From: JANRIG01 sp033765235
GTDB taxonomy: Bacteria; Bacteroidota; Bacteroidia; Cytophagales; UBA9547
DNA: 64,000 nucleotides
Direction of reading: 5' to 3'
NCBI GenBank assembly: GCA_033765235.1
Contig: JANRIG010000023.1
Location: 1 to 64,000, forward strand
In this document: one piece after another, positions 16,508 to 26,001 of the stretch
Numbering within the stretch: position 1 is the stretch's first letter
Layout of the letters: the number at the start of each line of letters is the position of its first letter
Made by a program: the position numbers and the translations under genes
The notes under the pieces: model-generated
What the model was told of the DNA's origin: nothing
What the model saw: only the letters and a program-made list of their open reading frames with translations
The model's database searches: none

Positions 16508-18289
16508 TCATTTTTGCAGCAGTACTTTTAATCTTGATTTTGCTATGGCGAGTTTGTCTTTTTCTATTTCTATTTTATCGGTAAATTCTTTTCGTATGGC
16601 GTCACCGTTTTTGGCACGGGCAAAAAATTCCATATTATTGTTGTATTGTGCTATGGTGTCTTCTATGTCTCTGATGTCTTTGCGTAGTTTTTTTTCTTTG
16701 AATAAGAGCTCTTGTGAGGCATTGGGCAAAAATTTGATGGCTTGTACTATGATTTTGGTCACTATCTCATCTTTGGTGATTTCATTGATGGTTTTCACAT
16801 CTGTAAGTTTATGACGCAGGGCTGTAGCAAATCTATTCCAAGCCTTATTGGCATCTAAGCCTTCTTCTTCTTTGTCAGACAGTTCGTTCCACTCGGTGAG
16901 TATTTGAGCAATATCCTCCAATGAAGTAATGGCAGATTGTTTTTCTATTTTATCACAAAAGTCATATCTTACTTTAAGGTTTTCTTTGGCTGCATTTTGT
17001 TTTTGTTTGCCGGCATTGCGTTTGTTTTCAAAAAACATATCACAGGCTTTTTTAAACCTCTCATATATTTTGTCTTTGAATTTTAATGGCACATGTCCTA
17101 TTTCTTTCCAATCTTTTTGGAGCTGTATAACTTGGGCTGTTGTAGCTTCCCAGTTTGTGCTTACTGCCATACTTTCTGCTTTTTCGCAGAGTTCTGTCTT
17201 GAGGCGCAAGTTTTCTTTTTTTATTTTTTCAGACTCTTTAAAATAGTTCCTTTTTATGGCATAAAATTTTTTGAGAGCTTCCCAATATTGATGGTTTATA
17301 TCTTTTACGTGCTCATTGGGTACTAGGCCAGCTTTATTCCATTCTTCTTGTATTAGTTCTACCTCTTTGGTTTTTTGAGTCCATTCGTCGGCACGTGATA
17401 TTTCTAATGTGGTATATGGTTGTAGTTTGGCTATCAGGTTTTGTTTTTCGGTAAGATTTTGTGAAAGTCGTGAATTTTGTTCCTCTATGTATTCTTTTTT
17501 GCGTTGGTGTATTTTGTCTGATGACTCTTTGAGGCGTTGCCATATTTCATCTTGCCTGTCGCGGGGTACAGGACCTAAGTGCCTGAATTCATCGTGAATG
17601 ACCTCAAGTTCATGTAATGCCTTTTTTATATTTGGTTCATTTTCCAACTTCTGGGCTTTGTCGCATAGGGCTATTTTTAACTCCAGATTTTTTTTGCGAT
17701 CCAGCTCCAGCAGTTCAAATGAGATACTTCTAAGGTCATAAAATCTACTTACCAGGCCATTGTAGCTCTTCCATATTTCTTCACTGCGCTCTGCAGGCAC
17801 AGGCCCTATATTTTTCCATTCGTTTTGCAGTATTTTAAAATCTTCATATGCTTTGCGTGTCTCAGGCTTATCGAGAATAGCGCGCATTTTTTCAATAATA
17901 TCTAGCTTTAGTTTGGTATTTTGTTCTTTTTTGTGTTGGGTATCTTTTTGGTTTTGGGAATATTCTTTTTTTGATCTATAAGTGAGGTCTTCAAATTTTT
18001 TGTAGAAAGGGTCTGCTTTGTATTCAAAGTCATCGGCTTCACCACCATCGCTTAAAAATTTGTCGAGGGCACTGTTTTTTTCTGATTCAAGTAGCGACTC
18101 TACGTATGGTCTTATTTTTTTGGAGGTAAAATAAGTCTCATTCAGATTATTTTCTTTAATGAGTTTTTCAATAAGTTTTTTAAAATCGGCAAGGGTATAG
18201 GCTGCATAGTCGGTATCTTCGTGAAGTACCGTTTCGTGTGATATTTCCTCTATTACTTCTTCTGCAGGTGCAGATAGTGGTTCATGCAT
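16508..18289 (-). CDS. DUF349 repeat protein
   Basis: 593 residues, highly charged and almost wholly alpha-helical. It has four or more DUF349 repeats marked by W-K/N-x-I/L-G-x-V/L-P (EWKNIGPVPAER, EFRHLGPVPRDR, EWNKAGLVPNEH, DWKEIGHVPLKF), an acidic N-terminal segment of about 60 residues and a coiled-coil tail. The molecular function is not established. It is long but usual for Bacteroidota. A TAnnTTTG box lies 27 bases before its ATG. Confidence 0.85.
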   Translation of the reverse strand: MHEPLSAPAEEVIEEISHETVLHEDTDYAAYTLADFKKLIEKLIKENNLNETYFTSKKIRPYVESLLESEKNSALDKFLSDGGEADDFEYKADPFYKKFEDLTYRSKKEYSQNQKDTQHKKEQNTKLKLDIIEKMRAILDKPETRKAYEDFKILQNEWKNIGPVPAERSEEIWKSYNGLVSRFYDLRSISFELLELDRKKNLELKIALCDKAQKLENEPNIKKALHELEVIHDEFRHLGPVPRDRQDEIWQRLKESSDKIHQRKKEYIEEQNSRLSQNLTEKQNLIAKLQPYTTLEISRADEWTQKTKEVELIQEEWNKAGLVPNEHVKDINHQYWEALKKFYAIKRNYFKESEKIKKENLRLKTELCEKAESMAVSTNWEATTAQVIQLQKDWKEIGHVPLKFKDKIYERFKKACDMFFENKRNAGKQKQNAAKENLKVRYDFCDKIEKQSAITSLEDIAQILTEWNELSDKEEEGLDANKAWNRFATALRHKLTDVKTINEITKDEIVTKIIVQAIKFLPNASQELLFKEKKLRKDIRDIEDTIAQYNNNMEFFARAKNGDAIRKEFTDKIEIEKDKLAIAKSRLKVLLQK

Positions 18290-18316
18290 AATGGTTGCAA
18301 GTGTAATACATTATTA

Positions 18317-18324
18317 CAAATGTA
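18317..18324 (-). promoter_or_regulatory. TAnnTTTG promoter box for DUF349 gene
   Basis: The minus strand reads TACATTTG, exact consensus, with 27 bases between it and the ATG at 18289. Confidence 0.45.
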
Positions 18325-18374
18325 CAAAAATTTAAATAAATCTACACTTATCCTAATATTGTAATGCAAGTATA

Positions 18375-18382
18375 TATTTTTG
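18375..18382 (+). promoter_or_regulatory. TAnnTTTG promoter box 4 nt before pdxH ATG
   Basis: TATTTTTG, exact consensus, is followed by four bases (CATT) and the ATG at 18387. Transcription would begin at about the A of the start codon, i.e. with no leader. The nearest TTG (18359-18361) is too close to be a normal -33 element. Confidence 0.55.
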
Positions 18383-18386
18383 CATT

Positions 18387-19034
18387 ATGGATTTAGACTT
18401 GTCATCGGAAAGGGTAGATTATACTAAAAATATGGAGGATTTATCCACTTCGTACCTGCCAAACCCTGTGGATATGTATAAAAAATGGTATGCACAAGCG
18501 GCAGAAATAGGTGAGAGCGAACCTAATGCCATGGTACTCAGCACCGTAGATGTACATATGCAACCCCATAGCAGGGTAGTACTTCTCAAAGGTATTGAAG
18601 ATGGAAAATTCAGATTTTTTACTAATTACCATAGCCATAAGGCTATGCAAATAAATGATACAACAAAAGTATGCTTACTTTTTTTTTGGCAGAAGGCAGA
18701 ACGACAGGTGAGAATAGAGGGCGTGGCGCATAAGGTAAGTAATTCGCAGTCAGACGATTATTTTGCAGATAGACCACGAGGAAGTCAACTTGCCGCTCAT
18801 GCATCGCCGCAGAGCAATAAGATAGAGAGTAGAGAATGGTTAGAAAATAATTATAAATCTGTAGAAATCAAATTCAAAGGAGTAGAAGTGCCTCGTCCGG
18901 GTCACTGGGGTGGCTATGAGGTAGTGCCCTCATATTTTGAGTTTTGGCAAGGCAAGCCAAGCAGATTGCACGAGCGTAGGTATTATACCCTCAACGACAA
19001 TGGGTTATGGCATACGGGCTTGCTTGCTCCATGA
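18387..19034 (+). CDS. pdxH: pyridoxamine 5'-phosphate oxidase
   Basis: 215 residues, the standard length. FMN-binding segments are SRVVLLKGIEDGKFRFFTNY (about 60-80) and ADRPRGSQLAAHASPQS (about 128-145); the C-terminal RLHERRYY is the PNPOx dimerisation motif. It oxidises PNP or PMP to pyridoxal phosphate. Its last 30 bases overlap the end of the convergent symporter gene, so the two mRNAs are antisense there. Confidence 0.96.
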   Translation: MDLDLSSERVDYTKNMEDLSTSYLPNPVDMYKKWYAQAAEIGESEPNAMVLSTVDVHMQPHSRVVLLKGIEDGKFRFFTNYHSHKAMQINDTTKVCLLFFWQKAERQVRIEGVAHKVSNSQSDDYFADRPRGSQLAAHASPQSNKIESREWLENNYKSVEIKFKGVEVPRPGHWGGYEVVPSYFEFWQGKPSRLHERRYYTLNDNGLWHTGLLAP

Positions 19035-20681
19035 CAAAATATTGAATATAGTCTGAATAGTGCTTGCAATGATAATCACCAAAGCTGCGCCAATGAGGTT
19101 GTACCACAAAAATGGTGTTTTAGTATAAATATATAATAAAAATATAATACATTGTGAAATACATACTGCATAGAATACTGCTTGTGCACGTATATATTTT
19201 ATATAAAACGCGGAAAGAAACACCCCTAAAACTGTACCATAAAACAAGGACCCCAATACATTTACCACTTCTATCAAACTGCCTGACTTGGCGGCCATTT
19301 CAGCAAAAAATATACATAATATACCCCAAAAAGCAGTAAATATTCTGCCAATAAATACATAATGACCATCAGATGCGCTTTTTACGAAACTTTTTTTGTA
19401 CACGTCTATTAATGATGCTGCTGCAAGTGCGTTGAGTCCTGATGACATGGATGACATAGAGGCTGAAAATATCATGGCAATGAGCAATCCAATCATACCT
19501 ATGGGCAGATTGTCCAGCACAAACCTGAGAAACACATAGTTTGTATCTTTTTCATCATCTGCCTGGGGTAGTGTTGAATAATAAGCCTTTTTAGAATTTA
19601 GGTATTGCTTATTTACTTCTATGAGTTTGGATTTGTGGTGTGTGTCAGTATTATTAGCATAATTCAAGGCTGATTGTTTTCTGGCTTCGTACATTTGTAT
19701 GTAGTCTTGGTAGGGTTTATTTATTGTATTATGAATCGACAACCAATTTTTTTCTTTCACTTTATTAAAATATACAGGTGGAGCATAGAATATATAATAT
19801 ACGTATACTAATATACCTATGAGTAGTATGCCAAATTGCATAGGTATCTTTATCAACCCATTAAATATTAAGCCTAATCTGCTCTCTGTCACAGAGTTTC
19901 CGGTGATGTATCTTGATACTTGCGATTGGTCTGTACCAAAGTATGCCAATGCCAAAAAGAACCCGCCAATAAGCCCTGTCCAAATGTTATATTTACCCGT
20001 TGGGTCAAAGTTAAGGTCTATGGCATTCATTTTGCCAAGTGCTCCTGCTATAGACAGTGAGTCTGCAAAAGACACCTCAGAGGGCAATAAAAACACAATA
20101 TAAAATCCTGTAAAAATTAATATGAGCAATACCGCCAGCATCTGATAGTGATGTGTGTGGCTTACTGCCTTGGTGCCGCCCCACACAGTATACAAAGCCA
20201 CACCTATGCCAACTATGATATTGGTATAAAAAGTATTGATACCCAGCAACACTGCCAGTACCAGTGAGGGCGCATACATGCTGATACCTGTTCCAAGACC
20301 TCTTTGTACTAAAAATATGATGGCTGTAAGTGTCCTTGTATTGCCATCGAATCGCTGCTCAAGAAACTCATAGGCGGTGTACACCTTGAACGACTGAAAA
20401 ATAGGAATGAATGTAGCACATATCACCACCATGGCAATAGGAAGCCCAAAATATACTTGTATGAATCTGAGCCCATCTTCAAAGGCCTGCCCGGGGAGTG
20501 ATATGAATGTGATGGCACTTGCTTGTGTGGCCATTACTGATAGCCCTATGGTGTACCAAGGTACCGGCTGAGTGCCTCTGAGGTAGCTTTCGGTAGTATG
20601 CTTGTGGTTGCCTGTCCATATACCATAGAGTATGATGAGCAGGAGCGATGATGCAAGTACTGTCCAGTCTATGTAGCTCAT
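19005..20681 (-). CDS. sodium:solute symporter (SSS family)
   Basis: 558 residues with about 13 membrane spans. Conserved features include VMATQASAITFISLPGQAF in the substrate/Na region (about 48-67) and GMIGLLIAMIFSASMSSMSSGL (about 395-415), with the Ser-rich motif of the Na2 site. A soluble insertion of about 85 residues (about 295-380) sits between spans. The solute is unknown; Bacteroidota members of this type are often near sugar or sialic-acid genes. It overlaps a 33-residue membrane ORF by ATGA at its 5' end and pdxH by 30 bases at its 3' end. Confidence 0.92.
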   Translation of the reverse strand: MSYIDWTVLASSLLLIILYGIWTGNHKHTTESYLRGTQPVPWYTIGLSVMATQASAITFISLPGQAFEDGLRFIQVYFGLPIAMVVICATFIPIFQSFKVYTAYEFLEQRFDGNTRTLTAIIFLVQRGLGTGISMYAPSLVLAVLLGINTFYTNIIVGIGVALYTVWGGTKAVSHTHHYQMLAVLLILIFTGFYIVFLLPSEVSFADSLSIAGALGKMNAIDLNFDPTGKYNIWTGLIGGFFLALAYFGTDQSQVSRYITGNSVTESRLGLIFNGLIKIPMQFGILLIGILVYVYYIFYAPPVYFNKVKEKNWLSIHNTINKPYQDYIQMYEARKQSALNYANNTDTHHKSKLIEVNKQYLNSKKAYYSTLPQADDEKDTNYVFLRFVLDNLPIGMIGLLIAMIFSASMSSMSSGLNALAAASLIDVYKKSFVKSASDGHYVFIGRIFTAFWGILCIFFAEMAAKSGSLIEVVNVLGSLFYGTVLGVFLSAFYIKYIRAQAVFYAVCISQCIIFLLYIYTKTPFLWYNLIGAALVIIIASTIQTIFNILSWSKQARMP

Positions 20682-20779
20682 TGGTAATATGCTGTGAGTG
20701 AATAATATAGCAATAGCTGAATTATCAAAAATCCTATGACTACCCTATATAGCCATTTCATATATATTTCATCAGTCAT
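20678..20779 (-). CDS. 33-residue single-span membrane micro-ORF coupled to symporter
   Basis: ATG at 20777-20779, stop TGA at 20678-20680, overlapping the symporter start as ATGA. The peptide begins MTDEIYMKWLYRVV and continues GFLIIQLLLYYSLTAYYQ: a short polar N-terminus, two basic residues, then one clear transmembrane helix of about 20 residues. Family unknown to me. The size, topology and overlap suggest a small accessory subunit or regulator of the symporter, comparable in arrangement to YhdT/PanF in E. coli. This is an inference; it could also serve only to couple translation. Confidence 0.6.
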   Translation of the reverse strand: MTDEIYMKWLYRVVIGFLIIQLLLYYSLTAYYQ

Positions 20780-20805
20780 ATATCAATTATAGTAATATTT
20801 TTTCA

Positions 20806-21795
20806 TTATTCCCAATCCAAAAATTTACTGTTTTGAATTTTTACAAGTTGTGGAGGTGTATCATTCAATTTTTTATTCTTTAATACCAGTTCATATTTTT
20901 CAATATATTTTTGTGCCATATTATCTGCATTGAAATGAAATAGCGCATAATCATGGCAATATTTTGACGAATATTGGGTGTAATGCAAGATTGCAGAAGC
21001 TAATTCATGGCTTTTGTTTGACAAAAAACCAACTTCTTTTGTCACTATTTCCGACAATGAGCCATAGGGAGTGCCAAATACAGGGCAACCAAAATATAAG
21101 CTCTCTATGATAGCTAAACCAAAAGGCTCATGCCACAATACAGGGAATATCATACCTTTGGAATGTTGCAAAATACGGTATTTAATATCTCCACCCACCA
21201 TACCCCAAAATGATATTCGAGGACTTAATGTAAGTCTTATACCTTGCTTAAAGTTAAATCTGTCACCTCCCATTACCGCTAATTTTTCATATTTTGTAAT
21301 ATGTATAATTTTTATGGCCCCTTTCAAATTCTTTACTCTCCAGCCCGCATCACCCAAAAAATGAAAATATTTTTTAGATGTACTAAATGTTGGTGGAGGA
21401 TAGCTTGACCAATCTATTCCATTGTGTACATAGCAAGTAGAACCATATCTCATGGCATGGTTTTGGGATACAAATATAGTATTGGTGTCAAAAAATGTAT
21501 GGTCATTATTATTACCATGAATGGTAATTACATACGGCTTTTTTATATCATGTAATTGCTCAGGTGTGAAGTGAAAGTGTACAACATCCACATCATTAGG
21601 TATTTGGGTGGAAATATGTGTATTATTTTGCAAAAATAATACATTGGCAAAATCACAGGCTGAGCCCGGCATTACCAAATAGGTGACTTTATGCCCCATT
21701 TTCACCAGTGCTTTGCCTAAATACCATACTACTCTTTCTGTACCACCGTATTTCATTACAGGTATTTTTGAATGATGTACTATTAGGATGTGCAT
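20806..21795 (-). CDS. family 4-type glycosyltransferase
   Basis: 329 residues, GT-B fold. The N-terminus has a GT4-like KYGGTERVVWYLGKAL acceptor loop, and the C-terminal domain carries E-x7-E in EPFGLAIIESLYFGCPVFG (about 218-236). It transfers a sugar from a nucleotide sugar to a glycan or lipid. It is shorter than many GT4 proteins (350-400) but both domains are present. It lies between the GH3 fusion and the symporter, all leftward, so these may form one operon. Confidence 0.88.
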   Translation of the reverse strand: MHILIVHHSKIPVMKYGGTERVVWYLGKALVKMGHKVTYLVMPGSACDFANVLFLQNNTHISTQIPNDVDVVHFHFTPEQLHDIKKPYVITIHGNNNDHTFFDTNTIFVSQNHAMRYGSTCYVHNGIDWSSYPPPTFSTSKKYFHFLGDAGWRVKNLKGAIKIIHITKYEKLAVMGGDRFNFKQGIRLTLSPRISFWGMVGGDIKYRILQHSKGMIFPVLWHEPFGLAIIESLYFGCPVFGTPYGSLSEIVTKEVGFLSNKSHELASAILHYTQYSSKYCHDYALFHFNADNMAQKYIEKYELVLKNKKLNDTPPQLVKIQNSKFLDWE

Positions 21796-21858
21796 AATAA
21801 TAGTGATATAAATATTGAGGTTGGTTGATAAACTATTGTTATTTGGGAAAATAGTGTG

Positions 21859-24756
21859 TCAATATTCATATTTTATGGCTTTATACACAGCATTGAGCAA
21901 TTTGGTACGGATACTGTATGTAGTAAGACGTTTATTATCAGCAAATGGATAGGTACGATTTGACAAAAATGTAAAAACCATATCGTGCTCAGGATCTATC
22001 CACCAGGCTGTGCCCGTGAAGCCTGTGTGCCCAAAGGCACTGTCCGAAGCTAAAGAAATATCGTCGGGAGGGAAAGGCCTATCCCAACCCAATCCTCTTC
22101 TATTATTTATAAAATGTTTAGCAGCAAAATAAGGGATGGTGCCTTTTCTAAAATATCTCTTACGGGCATATTCACCATTTTGCAAATTCATTTGCCCAAG
22201 TATATTGAGGTCGTTGGCAGTGGCAAAGAGGCCGGCATGCCCTGCTATACCACCCATCATTGCAGCTTGCGGGTCGTGCACGTATCCTCTTATCAATTGC
22301 ATACGGTGTGTGTGGTCTTCCTCGGCTGGGGCTATTTGTGCGATATTATATAGTTTTGCAGGATTGTAGCACAAATATTTAGTTCCCAATGGGTTGTAGA
22401 AGTGCTCAGCCATAAAATCTGCTATACTTTGGCGGGTATATTTATCTACCAATTTATGCAATAACAGAAATGCCAAATCACTGTACTTGTAGCTATAGCA
22501 TCCTGTGTCGGCCGGCATGTCGAGTAGTTTTGATTTATATACCCATGCATACAATGAGTCTATGGCTACAGGGTTGAGCCAGACCTTTTCGGTAGCTTGC
22601 AGGGTATGTGTATTGGTATATTTTGATGATAAATATTGCTGTGGCAATTTTTTCCATAGCTCTAGCGAGGCTGTAAGTCCTGCTTGGTGCGCCAGCATAT
22701 CTTTTATCAATATATTTTTTTTGTTAGTATTAGCAAGTTCAGGCAAGTAGTAGCTTAGTTTTTGGTTAATATTTATTTTGTCCCAATCATATAGCATCAT
22801 AAATGCCTGAAGGGTGCCTGCCGTTTTAGTCACAGAGGCTATATCATATATGGTATTGTCTGTTACCTTGACACTATTATCATAGCTTTGGTAGCCAAAG
22901 CACTTTTTATAAATCACTACTCCTTGTTTTGATATTTGCAACTGTGCACCGGGCATGGCACCGTACTTTACAGCTTCGGCAGCTATGCTGTCCAATGTGT
23001 TGAAATACAGCGATTTTAGCCCTATAGTTTCAGGATATGCATATCTTAGTCTTCCCATTGCATTTGTGGAGTATCCATAGCCCATTTTGTACCTTGATGA
23101 TACGCTCACCGGCAACTTGCCTACCGCGGGTAAGGCGCCAAATATGAGCTGTGGCACTACTGCTTTTGTCACTTCATTGTCTTCAAAGCTATATACCAGT
23201 GTGCCTGCAAATGAGAAATTTTCGGCAGCATATGGATTGCCAAACACAGTGAATACACAACTATAATTTTTGTCAAGCCATTTCAGGGTTTGCAGCAATG
23301 AGTCTGTTATTCCAAAGTTTTTTTTCCTCATATTATTGAGACCATGCACACTTACAAATATTTTGGAATATAGGCGCAGGCTATCGCTCCATGCTTGGCT
23401 GTTAAAGTTGTTTTTTGTATTAATGTAATAGTGTGTAACAGGTGCGTACAACTCCAATGTGGATTGGAAAGTATTATTCCTTCCTCCATTTGTACAAATA
23501 GACGCAAATTTTTGGTTTTCTAAATCTTGTATTGGAAGTTTTGTGTTGTTATTCATTACCACTACAGACTTTTCGTATAGCCTTTGCCTTAGCGCCTTGG
23601 CATATGCATTGTTGAGGTCATCGTAAATACGGGCTGTGTCTATATTTTGAAATCCAGCAAGCCCTTTGTCATACTTTGCGGCTAATATTTTTTTCACACT
23701 TGCATATATTTTTGCACTATCGAGCAGCCCTGTTGCAAGTGCAGAGTCTATTTTTTGGATGGCAAGAGGCACATTTTCAGAAAACAACAGCACATCATTG
23801 CCTGCCTTTAGTGCCATCAAGTCTACCTCGCCCGGTGCATAATATTTGGCCACACCTTTCATATTTAGTGCATCTGTGAATACTAACCCCGAAAACTTCA
23901 GCTCGCTTTTTAGCAATTTATCTACTGCATTTTGTGAGAGTGTTGTAGCTACATTAGGTCTACTGTCCAGTGCGGGTACGTGTATGTGTGCCACCATTAC
24001 ACTTTGCAAGGAGTCTTGCATAAGTTTTTTGAATGTAAATAGTTCTAAATCATGCAACCTTTTCATATTTTGTTTTATCACCGGCAATGAGTGGTGTGAG
24101 TCGCTATCTGTGTCGCCATGACCCGGAAAATGCTTGGCACAAGCCATAATACCTTGGTGCTGAAGACCTTTCATATATGCTTTGGCAAGTTTGGTCACTG
24201 TATATTTAGACTCTGAAAATGACCGCATCCCAATCACAGGGTTCAAGGGGTTGTTATTTACATCTGCTACAGGTGCAAAGTTTATATGTATGCCCATTCT
24301 TTTGCAGTGCTTTGCTATCTCGGCACCCATTTCATATACCTCTTTTTCATCTGCTCCGGCTGCCAGTGTCATCTGTCGAGGAAAATACATGGTGCTGTCA
24401 AGGCGCATATTAAGCCCCCATTCTGCATCTATTCCAATTAATAATTTAGTCTTTGATAAATTTTGCAGCCTATTGGTTATAGCAATTTGTCTCTTAGGAC
24501 CACCTTGAAAAAATATAAGACCTCCTATGTGATGTGAAGTAACTAAGGTATCTAAGTATTTGATGTGCATGGTATCTTTGTTGGAATAGGCAGCTACCAT
24601 GAAAAGTTGTCCAATTTTTTGCTTTTTGGTGAATGTAGCAAATAAACTATCAGCCCACAATATTGCTCTCTTTGAATACAAATACTGTGCATTGATTTGG
24701 GTACATGTACCCAAAAATATAAAAAAATAAAATATAACACGGATAACGATAATCAT
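21859..24756 (-). CDS. GH3 beta-N-acetylhexosaminidase / serine beta-lactamase-like fusion
   Basis: 965 residues from the ATG at 24756 (an in-frame TTG at 24774 is less likely). A signal peptide ends near INAQ. The GH3 domain (about 30-380) has CAKHFPGHGDTDSDSHHSLP and the nucleophile region FTDALNMKGV; a GH3 C-terminal domain follows (to about 560). The beta-lactamase/PBP-like domain (about 590-960) has SxxK as SVTK, and YSD. GH3-NagZ-like plus Ser-hydrolase fusions are typical of Bacteroidota and are thought to act on cell-wall muropeptides in the periplasm. Confidence 0.92.
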   Translation of the reverse strand: MIIVIRVIFYFFIFLGTCTQINAQYLYSKRAILWADSLFATFTKKQKIGQLFMVAAYSNKDTMHIKYLDTLVTSHHIGGLIFFQGGPKRQIAITNRLQNLSKTKLLIGIDAEWGLNMRLDSTMYFPRQMTLAAGADEKEVYEMGAEIAKHCKRMGIHINFAPVADVNNNPLNPVIGMRSFSESKYTVTKLAKAYMKGLQHQGIMACAKHFPGHGDTDSDSHHSLPVIKQNMKRLHDLELFTFKKLMQDSLQSVMVAHIHVPALDSRPNVATTLSQNAVDKLLKSELKFSGLVFTDALNMKGVAKYYAPGEVDLMALKAGNDVLLFSENVPLAIQKIDSALATGLLDSAKIYASVKKILAAKYDKGLAGFQNIDTARIYDDLNNAYAKALRQRLYEKSVVVMNNNTKLPIQDLENQKFASICTNGGRNNTFQSTLELYAPVTHYYINTKNNFNSQAWSDSLRLYSKIFVSVHGLNNMRKKNFGITDSLLQTLKWLDKNYSCVFTVFGNPYAAENFSFAGTLVYSFEDNEVTKAVVPQLIFGALPAVGKLPVSVSSRYKMGYGYSTNAMGRLRYAYPETIGLKSLYFNTLDSIAAEAVKYGAMPGAQLQISKQGVVIYKKCFGYQSYDNSVKVTDNTIYDIASVTKTAGTLQAFMMLYDWDKININQKLSYYLPELANTNKKNILIKDMLAHQAGLTASLELWKKLPQQYLSSKYTNTHTLQATEKVWLNPVAIDSLYAWVYKSKLLDMPADTGCYSYKYSDLAFLLLHKLVDKYTRQSIADFMAEHFYNPLGTKYLCYNPAKLYNIAQIAPAEEDHTHRMQLIRGYVHDPQAAMMGGIAGHAGLFATANDLNILGQMNLQNGEYARKRYFRKGTIPYFAAKHFINNRRGLGWDRPFPPDDISLASDSAFGHTGFTGTAWWIDPEHDMVFTFLSNRTYPFADNKRLTTYSIRTKLLNAVYKAIKYEY

Positions 24757-24824
24757 ATATTTTACACAAAACAATGGTATATCTTCAGTAATTTATTCAC
24801 AATAATATATTCTATAAAAAAAAG

Positions 24825-25151
24825 TTATTCATCATCGCATCCAAGTTCTTTGTTTTTGCGTGCATTGGTGAGCTCTGCCAGTGCATGATGGTCTTTGTAT
24901 ATACGTGCCATCTCTATACCTTTAGTATATATATCTAGGGCTTCATCCTTTTTGCCAATTTGCCATTTCCAGCCTGCAGCATGATAGTAGCCTGCCACAT
25001 ACTCCGGGTATTTGGCTATTAATTCATCAAAATAATACTCGGCTCTAGCATCACCCATATTTTTGTATTCTATTGCTAAAGCATAAATTGTAAAGGCATC
25101 AGGGTCTTCTGTGTAGAATGTTAATAATTTTTCCAACCTCAAATTGTCCAT
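24825..25151 (-). CDS. small tetratricopeptide-repeat protein
   Basis: 108 residues with about two TPR-like helix pairs (FTIYALAIEYKNMGDARAEYYF, GYYHAAGWKWQIGKKDEAL). There is no signal peptide, so it is probably a cytoplasmic scaffold. It lies 68 bases upstream of the GH3 fusion and divergent from etfB. Partner unknown. Confidence 0.75.
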   Translation of the reverse strand: MDNLRLEKLLTFYTEDPDAFTIYALAIEYKNMGDARAEYYFDELIAKYPEYVAGYYHAAGWKWQIGKKDEALDIYTKGIEMARIYKDHHALAELTNARKNKELGCDDE

Positions 25152-25235
25152 ATTTCAATAATATTTTATACTATTGCACAATTTACAACTATCTCTATTC
25201 ATCTTTTGTATAGAAGTATTATTAAATTGCACTTA

Positions 25236-25243
25236 CAAATATA
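25236..25243 (-). promoter_or_regulatory. possible TAnnTTTG box for TPR gene
   Basis: The minus strand reads TATATTTG, exact consensus, 84 bases before the ATG at 25151, inside the spacer shared with etfB. The long distance makes it less certain than the others. Confidence 0.3.
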
Positions 25244-25257
25244 TTAATTTAGTATTA

Positions 25258-25995
25258 ATGAAAATATTGGTTTGTATCACCCACGTTCCCGATACCACTT
25301 CAAAAATATCATTTGTAGAAAATGATACCAAATTCAACACTTCCGGGGTGCAATATATCATAGGACCTTATGATGAGTATGCACTATCCAGAGCCATTGA
25401 ACTTCGCGATATGGCAGGTGGTACAGTGACAGTTATTAATGTAGGTTCAGCCGATGCCGAAGTCACCATACGCAAAGCATTGGCCATAGGTGCTGATGAT
25501 GCCGTGAGAGTAAATGCCGACCCTGCGGATGCTTATTTTGTAGCATTGCAAATATCAGAATACGCCAAAAATGAGAATTTTGACCTAATACTGATGGGCA
25601 GAGAGTCTATTGATTTCAACGGTAATATGGTACATGGTATGGTAGGCGAAATGCTCGGGCTGCCTTCACTGAGCCCTATTATGAAACTAGATATACAAGG
25701 CTCTACAGCCACTATGTGGAAAGAAATAGAAGGAGGCAAAGAAGTAGTTACGCTCAACATGCCATTGGTAGCAGGTTGCCAAGAACCTATAGCAGAGTGG
25801 AAGTTGCCCAATATGAAAGGCATCATGAGTGCCCGTACCAAGCCACTCAAAGTTATAGAACCTGTGGCAGTGGCAGATGCAATAGTGGCATCAAAGTATG
25901 AACTGCCTGCAGCCAGGTCAGGTGTGAAAATGGTAGATGCCGCTACCCCCGAAAAATTATTTGAGTTATTAAAAAATGAAGCCAAAGTATTGTAA
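25258..25995 (+). CDS. etfB: electron transfer flavoprotein beta subunit
   Basis: 245 residues from the ATG at 25258 (MKILVCITHVPDT), the usual EtfB start. It has the ETF fold with the AMP-binding core ILMGRESIDFNGNMVHGMVGEMLGLP (about 114-140, shown in parts). It passes electrons from acyl-CoA and other dehydrogenases to the quinone pool together with EtfA, encoded 6 bases downstream. The frame extends 84 bases further upstream without support. Confidence 0.95.
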   Translation: MKILVCITHVPDTTSKISFVENDTKFNTSGVQYIIGPYDEYALSRAIELRDMAGGTVTVINVGSADAEVTIRKALAIGADDAVRVNADPADAYFVALQISEYAKNENFDLILMGRESIDFNGNMVHGMVGEMLGLPSLSPIMKLDIQGSTATMWKEIEGGKEVVTLNMPLVAGCQEPIAEWKLPNMKGIMSARTKPLKVIEPVAVADAIVASKYELPAARSGVKMVDAATPEKLFELLKNEAKVL

Positions 25996-26001
25996 TCAGG
26001 T

